Origin: Oscillospiraceae bacterium
GTDB taxonomy: Bacteria; Bacillota; Clostridia; Oscillospirales; UBA644
Length of the DNA stretch: 64,000 nucleotides
Reading direction: 5' to 3'
NCBI GenBank assembly: GCA_015067305.1
Contig: SVMT01000002.1
Span: forward strand, 62,001-126,000
Of this stretch, positions 59,657-64,000 are shown piece after piece. The notes beneath the pieces were generated by a model. That model ran no database searches, was not told where the DNA came from, and saw only the letters and a program-made list of their open reading frames with translations. The first letter of the stretch is position 1; every line of letters starts with the position of its first letter. Position numbers and translations under genes: made by a program.

Positions 59657-60766
59657 ATGGAAAAAATATTAACCGTATTTTGTTTTACGGACATACATAA
59701 TCAGCAGTCAATGCTTGACTACCCTACCACCGTAAGGAAATCACTTTTACAGGCTAATAAACTTGCTACAGAAGAATTTGGTCTGGCAGATATTGCTATC
59801 ATAGGCGGTGACAATGTTTCTGATTACCCTTATTGGAACAGATCATGTGCTTTGCCTAAGAAAAACTTTTTGGATATTAAGAATAAGATCCATAACTGCG
59901 TTTCCGAAAGCGTAAAAAACGGAAACGTATTGTATGTTACAGGAAACAACGATATGATCATGGGTGACATTGGAACGGAAGAAAACGAGCCTTATAATAC
60001 TACAGATTTTTACGACCTGATGGATGCTTCTTTCGGTGAGCTTCCCGAAAACGAAAGATTTGTTCTGACTTCAACTGAAAAGCCCAATGAAAAGTATTTG
60101 GGTGCTTTTCATTACGTTGTCAACGGCATTGATTTTATTGGAATAAATATTGATCCCAACACGGCTTTTAATTCCCATGAGGGTTACTATAATGATGAGT
60201 CAATGATTTGGGTTAAAAATAAGCTCAATGAAATTGACCCTGACGGTAAAAAACCAGTTTTTGTAATAGGACATCTGTCTGCAATATACTGCAAACATGA
60301 CGGCAATTTAGACGAAACAATGATAAACGGCAACAAAGAGCTGTTTTATGATATATTCCGAGGTCATAAAAATTCATTCTATCTTTACGGGCATTTGCAC
60401 GGAGAAGATTATTGTTACATAGATTATACATCGGGTGCAATTTTGCATATTGACGGTAACAGTACGCCCATAAGTGCTAATTTGAAAGAAACAGATTCCA
60501 AAGGTAAAGAATATGAATATTCTTTGGTACATATGGGTGGATTGAGACCTTTCAACGGTGTAAATTTCGAAAATGACGGAATTACAGGCTACGGTGGCGA
60601 AAAAGAACCGAGATATTACACCCACACAGGTACACCTAAACTTGCACAGTATTTGGTTTTTGAAGTTTACCAAAACAGAGTTGTATTCCATATGCGAAAC
60701 GCAGGTACACTTGAAAATTACAGACCGAAAGATAAGTTGAAAGAATATACTGTTTATTTTTTATAA
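59657..60766 (+). CDS. Calcineurin-like metallophosphoesterase
   Basis: A 369-residue cytoplasmic phosphoesterase with the five family blocks: FTDIHN, GGDNVSD, VTGNNDM, VFVIGHLSAIYC and GHLHGEDY. The metal site appears complete, with the unusual GNND in place of GNHE. Long insert (~100-190) and a C-terminal beta region with Gly/Tyr-rich loops. RBS GGGGAG. Single gene after the ECF pair; substrate could be a nucleotide or phosphodiester. Contrast with the core-deleted phosphoesterase remnant at 24889. Confidence 0.85.
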   Translation: MEKILTVFCFTDIHNQQSMLDYPTTVRKSLLQANKLATEEFGLADIAIIGGDNVSDYPYWNRSCALPKKNFLDIKNKIHNCVSESVKNGNVLYVTGNNDMIMGDIGTEENEPYNTTDFYDLMDASFGELPENERFVLTSTEKPNEKYLGAFHYVVNGIDFIGINIDPNTAFNSHEGYYNDESMIWVKNKLNEIDPDGKKPVFVIGHLSAIYCKHDGNLDETMINGNKELFYDIFRGHKNSFYLYGHLHGEDYCYIDYTSGAILHIDGNSTPISANLKETDSKGKEYEYSLVHMGGLRPFNGVNFENDGITGYGGEKEPRYYTHTGTPKLAQYLVFEVYQNRVVFHMRNAGTLENYRPKDKLKEYTVYFL

Positions 60767-60792
60767 ATGTTATAATAACACAAAAATCCAAC

Positions 60793-60844
60793 TATTTTAC
60801 AATTAGTTTCTATTTACTTATAAATTGGAACTAATTGTAAAATA
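60793..60844. repeat. 16-bp perfect inverted repeat before tRNA-Asn copy 2
   Basis: TATTTTACAATTAGTT (60793-60808) and AACTAATTGTAAAATA (60829-60844) around a 20-nt loop. It may terminate the phosphoesterase transcript, though no T-tract follows, or be a mobile palindrome scar. Confidence 0.65.
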
Positions 60845-60857
60845 TTGCTTCACCCCC

Positions 60858-60886
60858 TTTACAAATCGGATTTTTTGTGCTATAAT
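60858..60886 (+). promoter_or_regulatory. Promoter of tRNA-Asn copy 2
   Basis: TTTACA-17-TATAAT. Flanking sequence (CCCCCTTTACAAATC, CAAGCTGAATGAAACAGC) is shared with copy 1. Confidence 0.8.
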
Positions 60887-60918
60887 ATACAAGCTGAATG
60901 AAACAGCAAACTAAATAT

Positions 60919-60994
60919 TCCTCCTTAGCTCAGTCGGTAGAGCACCTGACTGTTAATCAGGGAGTCGTTGGTTCAAGTCCAACAGGGGGAGCCA
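60919..60994 (+). tRNA. tRNA-Asn (anticodon GTT), copy 2
   Basis: Identical over its full 76 nt to the copy at 54978, including CCA. Followed without a gap by repeat R2. Confidence 0.97.
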
Positions 60995-61176
60995 TAATGG
61001 GGCAACAATTTTGCACCCTAACACAAAAGTCCTTGATTTTCAAGGGCTTTTCGTGTTTTTAGGGGTAAAAAACAAACATTCTTCAACATTGCACCTTTTC
61101 CCCAACCTTATGGACTTGAACTTGCAACCGATCGAAAGTAAACTATTCGAATATTATAAACGGTATGTTATGATAT
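60993..61176 (+). repeat. R2: terminator-promoter repeat
   Basis: Begins at the tRNA's last CA. The left part forms a terminator (AAAAGTCCTTG-ATTTT-CAAGGGCTTTT, ~61025-61051) fitting the tRNA. The right end is a decayed promoter (TTCGAA-17-TATGAT). Matches R1 closely. Together with the following leader it explains the gene-free stretch 60995-61282. Confidence 0.8.
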
Positions 61177-61220
61177 AGATGGTAACAATTCGCAAAATGA
61201 TATGCTATATAATTTTTGTG

Positions 61221-61249
61221 TTGAAAAACATAAAAATCTATGCTATAAT
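61221..61249 (+). promoter_or_regulatory. Promoter of the alpha/beta-hydrolase gene
   Basis: TTGAAA-17-TATAAT, 33 bp before the start. It may replace the decayed promoter of R2. Confidence 0.75.
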
Positions 61250-61282
61250 GATGCAAGACAAAAGAAATTATGGAGGAATTAT

Positions 61283-62224
61283 ATGAATAAAAATATATAC
61301 CGTTTTAGAATAGCGGTCAATTGTGCGGATTTTTATTTAGGATACTCAAACGACGTGCAGGATCGCGAGCAAATATATGACGATTTCGGAATGATTGCAC
61401 TGCCCGATAGCTATTGTGAAACAGGAAAAGGAACAAGATTAGTTATTAACTGTCATGGTGCCGGAGGGACGGTAACTACGGATGACTCACAGGTGGAGCA
61501 GCAGACGCTTACAAAATATTTGCTTGCTAATGGGTATGCTGTGATGGATGTAAATGGTCTTCCGAATGACTTTTCCAAAATAAAAGGAATTGATATCAAA
61601 AATAATATAGGAAGTCCTGTTGCAGTTCAAAGCTATGTAAAGGCTTATCATTATTGCATGGATCATTTTAATCTGAAACGCGAGGTCTTTATTCACGGTG
61701 GTTCTATGGGTGGAATCAGTAGCACAAACGTGGTTTTGTCAAACTGCATTCCAATCATTGCTCAAAGTGGTTTTTGTCCGGTTCTTGATACATATAATCA
61801 AATTTTTCTGCACCCGTGGTCGAATGGATTACCCAAGACTGCACTTGGAGAATTTTATCATTTTGAAAGGGATGCGAGGGGAGATTATATTTATGAAGAA
61901 GATAAAGTTGCCGGCTTTAATCCTATGGGGCGGTTGTTACGTATAGGAGAAAAAGAGGTTTTATCCTATCCCGTTCCTGTGAAATTTTGGCAGTGCGAAG
62001 ATGACGAAACCGTCGAAATTGATAGTACGAAACGCTTTGTTGTGGCTATCAGAAACGCGGGGGGAATAGCGTATCTGCGCACTTTCTCATCGGGCGGACA
62101 CGAGCCTCAGCTTTGCGGAGATTTCTTGAAAAATCCGTCCGGAAATATTGTTTTGGGAGAGGAAAAAATTCAAATAACACCTGCGGTTGAAGAGGTATTT
62201 TTGTGGATAAAGCGTTTTGATTAA
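61283..62224 (+). CDS. Alpha/beta-hydrolase (esterase/peptidase-like)
   Basis: A 313-residue alpha/beta-hydrolase with the oxyanion HGAGG (NCHGAGGTV), the nucleophile elbow HGGSMGG (GxSxGG) and a late His in SSGGHEP; an acidic partner lies in CEDDETVE. No signal peptide. Substrate unknown. Start at 61283 after GGAGG; the 61202 frame is longer but lacks an RBS. It follows repeat R2 as the cargo gene. Codon choice near the 3' end is more GC-rich than in neighbours by eye. Confidence 0.8.
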   Translation: MNKNIYRFRIAVNCADFYLGYSNDVQDREQIYDDFGMIALPDSYCETGKGTRLVINCHGAGGTVTTDDSQVEQQTLTKYLLANGYAVMDVNGLPNDFSKIKGIDIKNNIGSPVAVQSYVKAYHYCMDHFNLKREVFIHGGSMGGISSTNVVLSNCIPIIAQSGFCPVLDTYNQIFLHPWSNGLPKTALGEFYHFERDARGDYIYEEDKVAGFNPMGRLLRIGEKEVLSYPVPVKFWQCEDDETVEIDSTKRFVVAIRNAGGIAYLRTFSSGGHEPQLCGDFLKNPSGNIVLGEEKIQITPAVEEVFLWIKRFD

Positions 62225-62305
62225 GAGCAATAGCGCGGGTTTTTAAAACTATAATATAATAATATAAATTTATAACCGGGGTTCGAAATTGTTGTGCAAA
62301 CTCAA

Positions 62306-62336
62306 AAAAATCTCGTTCTTCAGAACGAGATTTTTT
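62306..62336 (+). terminator. Terminator after the hydrolase
   Basis: AAATCTCGTTC-TTCA-GAACGAGATTT followed by TTT. Nearly the same hairpin follows tRNA-Asn copy 1. Confidence 0.88.
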
Positions 62337-62407
62337 ATCCATTGTGAAAGCAATAGCATGTCAGCACACATTAGCGTTATATATCACCGGCAAAAGACGG
62401 TATTTCC

Positions 62408-62567
62408 TTTCGTATTTATCATATACATAACTTCACTTTGATGATATAATAATTGCAAGCAATCATTATATATTGATTTAAATACGCATTCGCCGCTTTT
62501 ACAAAGCGGTAGCGGCGAAGTTGCTAATTATATCATAAATACTCATTCTTCGTATTTATGATATAAT
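62408..62567. repeat. Compound palindromic intergenic element
   Basis: The 380-bp gap 62225-62605 holds a terminator and then three palindromes: ATATAATAATTGC/GCAATCATTATAT (62444-62471, one mismatch), a GC-rich hairpin TTCGCCGC/GCGGCGAA (~62489-62518), and ATTATATCATAAATAC/GTATTTATGATATAAT (62527-62567, perfect). CGTATTTATcATATA near 62411 and CGTATTTATgATATA at 62551 are direct repeats at the two ends. TATAAT at 62562-62567 may serve the next gene. The outer palindromes resemble the one at 59592-59630. Confidence 0.65.
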
Positions 62568-62605
62568 ATTATTCCATTGAATATAAGAAAGAAGGATTCT
62601 CATAC

Positions 62606-63406
62606 ATGTTTACAAAAGAGCAGATACACAGACAGCTTAAAGAAATGAATGCACCGCAGGACAGTATTATTTTGGTACACTCTTCGTTGAAAGCTGTTGG
62701 TGAAGTCGAAGGCAGAGGAGAAGGTCTGCTTGAAGCACTTATTGAATATTTCACAGCTGAAGGTGGACTTCTTTGTATTCCGACTCATACTTGGGCATAT
62801 TTGCTTAACAGAGAAATATCCATGGATATGCAGACGAATGAGACATGTATCGGAATGTTACCAACGATTGCCGCAGGACATCCTAAAGGTCACAGATCCG
62901 TTCATCCGACACATTCAATAGCTGTTTTCGGGGACGAGAAACGTGCTGAAGAGTTGATCAAAGATGACAGATACTGCAACTCCCCTGCTTCACCCAAAAG
63001 CTCATACGGTAAAATTTTTGACAACGGCGGACATATTCTTCTTGTTGGAGTAGGTCACAACAGAAACACTTATATACATTGTGTTGAGGAGATTCTTGAT
63101 GTTAAAAACCGCCTTTCACCGCATGATGTGCCTTTTAAGATCAGATTAAAATCAGGAGAAATTTTTGAAGGCAGAACACACTATCATCTGGCAGAGGGAA
63201 TCCCCGATGTTTCAGCAAACTACCCTAAATTTGAAGCAGCTTTCAGACACCACAACATCATTGCAGACGGTTTTGTCGGCAATGCAAAGACACAGCTCCT
63301 GTCTGCAAAAAAGATCAAGGAGATCGTTGAGCTGATCTATGCAAGAAATGAATATAAAGAATTTCTTGCAGATAACTCTCCCCTTGACAAAAAACTGTAT
63401 ATATAA
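62606..63406 (+). CDS. AAC(3)-family N-acetyltransferase
   Basis: A 266-residue protein of the aminoglycoside 3-N-acetyltransferase (Antibiotic_NAT) fold: SIILVHSSLKAVGEVEGRG, LCIPTHTWAYL, HPTHSIAVFG and GGHILLVGVGHNRNTYIHCVEE. Known relatives acetylate aminoglycosides with acetyl-CoA; others, such as YokD, have unknown natural substrates. Chromosomal setting beside a metabolic gene makes a resistance role uncertain. RBS AAGGA is 11 bases upstream. Confidence 0.85.
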   Translation: MFTKEQIHRQLKEMNAPQDSIILVHSSLKAVGEVEGRGEGLLEALIEYFTAEGGLLCIPTHTWAYLLNREISMDMQTNETCIGMLPTIAAGHPKGHRSVHPTHSIAVFGDEKRAEELIKDDRYCNSPASPKSSYGKIFDNGGHILLVGVGHNRNTYIHCVEEILDVKNRLSPHDVPFKIRLKSGEIFEGRTHYHLAEGIPDVSANYPKFEAAFRHHNIIADGFVGNAKTQLLSAKKIKEIVELIYARNEYKEFLADNSPLDKKLYI

Positions 63407-63426
63407 ATTTCGGCAGAGGTTTAGAT

Positions 63427-64000
63427 ATGATTTCAGATTTTCATGTACACACAACTTTTTCAGCAGATTCGAAAGCCGATATGGAAGAATATGTAAAACG
63501 AGCTATCAGTAAAAAAATACAGAGAGTTTGCTTTACCGACCATGTTGACCTGAACAAAAACGACAACGGTTATAATTTTTATGCCCCCGACCGTTATTTT
63601 GCCATATTCAATAAGCTTAAAGAAAAGTATAAAGATTCCATTGAATTGTATTCGGGAATAGAATTCGGAGAACCACACGTATATACAGATATTTTCAAGC
63701 AGCTGTCAGTATTGCCTTATGACTACATAATCGGAAGTATTCATTGGATCGGAAACTTTTTCCCTTGCGAGGAAGTCAGGGCAAAGTATTCGGCAAAAGA
63801 ATTTTACACATGGTACTGGGAAGAAGTTCTTAAAACAGTAAAACATGGTGGCTTTGATTGTTTGGGACATATAGACTTCCCCAAACGGTACTACGGAGAG
63901 ATATATTATTCCGAGAATGATGTAAAAGAGATATTCAAAATATTACTGGATAAGAATATGGTTATTGAAATAAATACATCATCTCTGAGAAAGGGATGCA
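63427..64000 (+). CDS. PHP-domain histidinol-phosphatase (HisJ-like), 5' part
   Basis: The frame is open to the window's end (191 codons). It begins MISDFHVHTTFSADSKA, with the HxH metal motif, and continues with FTDHVDL, SGIEFGE, IIGSIHW and LGHIDFPKR, all PHP-domain metal ligands. HisJ enzymes hydrolyse L-histidinol phosphate in histidine synthesis; other PHP phosphoesterases look alike. It lies 20 bp after the acetyltransferase gene with AGAGG as RBS, so the two form an operon. The gene is absent from the ORF track because it has no stop here. Confidence 0.85.
   Translation, partial: MISDFHVHTTFSADSKADMEEYVKRAISKKIQRVCFTDHVDLNKNDNGYNFYAPDRYFAIFNKLKEKYKDSIELYSGIEFGEPHVYTDIFKQLSVLPYDYIIGSIHWIGNFFPCEEVRAKYSAKEFYTWYWEEVLKTVKHGGFDCLGHIDFPKRYYGEIYYSENDVKEIFKILLDKNMVIEINTSSLRKGC

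Noticed and set aside
62262-62304. Possible tRNA 3' remnant (GGGGTTCGAAATTG) before the 62306 terminator
   Set aside because: No pairing T-stem or acceptor arm could be built, so similarity to a T-loop is likely chance.
1-64000. CRISPR arrays, rRNA genes, transposases, phage modules, replication origin
   Set aside because: No regularly spaced repeats, rRNA sequence, DDE/serine transposase or phage structural genes, and no DnaA-box cluster were seen.

Overview
The window is AT-rich DNA from a low-GC Gram-positive anaerobe, most likely a gut member of the Clostridia (Ruminococcaceae/Oscillospirales-like). The reasons are consensus sigma-A promoters (TTGACA-17-TATAAT), strong GGAGG ribosome sites, a ferredoxin-dependent 2-oxoacid oxidoreductase, a YlbJ-type sporulation membrane protein, HelD, type III glutamine synthetase and many short regulatory operons. 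No phage, transposase or CRISPR array was seen, so this is chromosome, with some locally rearranged accessory slots.

Layout. 1-1.35 kb: 3' end of an alpha-L-rhamnosidase. 1.5-9.1 kb: an unusual large ECF-type sigma factor, an XRE-TPR regulator, a heterodimeric ABC exporter, and PnuC behind a leader that looks like a transcription attenuator. 9.3-12.5 kb: a three-gene membrane-stress operon like Bacillus ydjI/ydjG/ydjH. 12.6-17.8 kb: a paralogue of the large sigma factor, a DUF5694-like protein and a cytidine/blasticidin-type deaminase separated by duplicated promoter fragments, then a DUF134/NifX-like pair convergent with a ZIP transporter and a hypoxanthine-DNA glycosylase. 18-23.3 kb: SDR and metallo-beta-lactamase pair, tRNA-Leu, initiator tRNA-Met, an ACT-ACT-MBL fusion protein and glnA (GSI). 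23.3-29.8 kb: a nine-member operon of hydrolases, a phosphatase, an ATPase, a GH110-like beta-helix protein and a polysaccharide deacetylase, including an internally deleted metallophosphoesterase.

29.8-33.6 kb: a Xer recombinase and a tRNA-modification operon (queuosine precursor transporter, radical SAM enzyme, TrmO). 33.8-38.8 kb: a 2-oxoacid:ferredoxin oxidoreductase (four subunits), an XRE-cupin regulator and an acyl-CoA synthetase, which together could activate and reductively carboxylate short carboxylic acids. 38.8-45 kb: an orphan solute-binding lipoprotein, a YtrA-type GntR/ABC operon with two clear operators, and a small membrane protein. 45.2-54.9 kb: metG, ylbJ-like, an aspartate carbamoyltransferase fused to a PyrI-like zinc domain, helD, glnN (GSIII) and an unknown protein with a decarboxylase-beta-like motif.

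54.9-62.6 kb is an accessory region bracketed by two identical tRNA-Asn genes. It carries repeated about 185-bp modules with a terminator at one end and a promoter at the other, each placed directly before a gene (GHL10-like hydrolase, dCMP deaminase, alpha/beta hydrolase). Between them sit an XRE regulator with a beta-helix-like tail, an ordinary ECF sigma/anti-sigma pair and a metallophosphoesterase. The window ends with an AAC(3)-like acetyltransferase and the start of a PHP-domain histidinol phosphatase.

The strongest candidates for something undescribed are the sigma-wHTH-sensor proteins with a shared start-site box, the duplicated flank-and-cargo slots near 15 kb and 55-61 kb, the PyrB-zinc fusion, and the ACT-MBL protein next to glnA.
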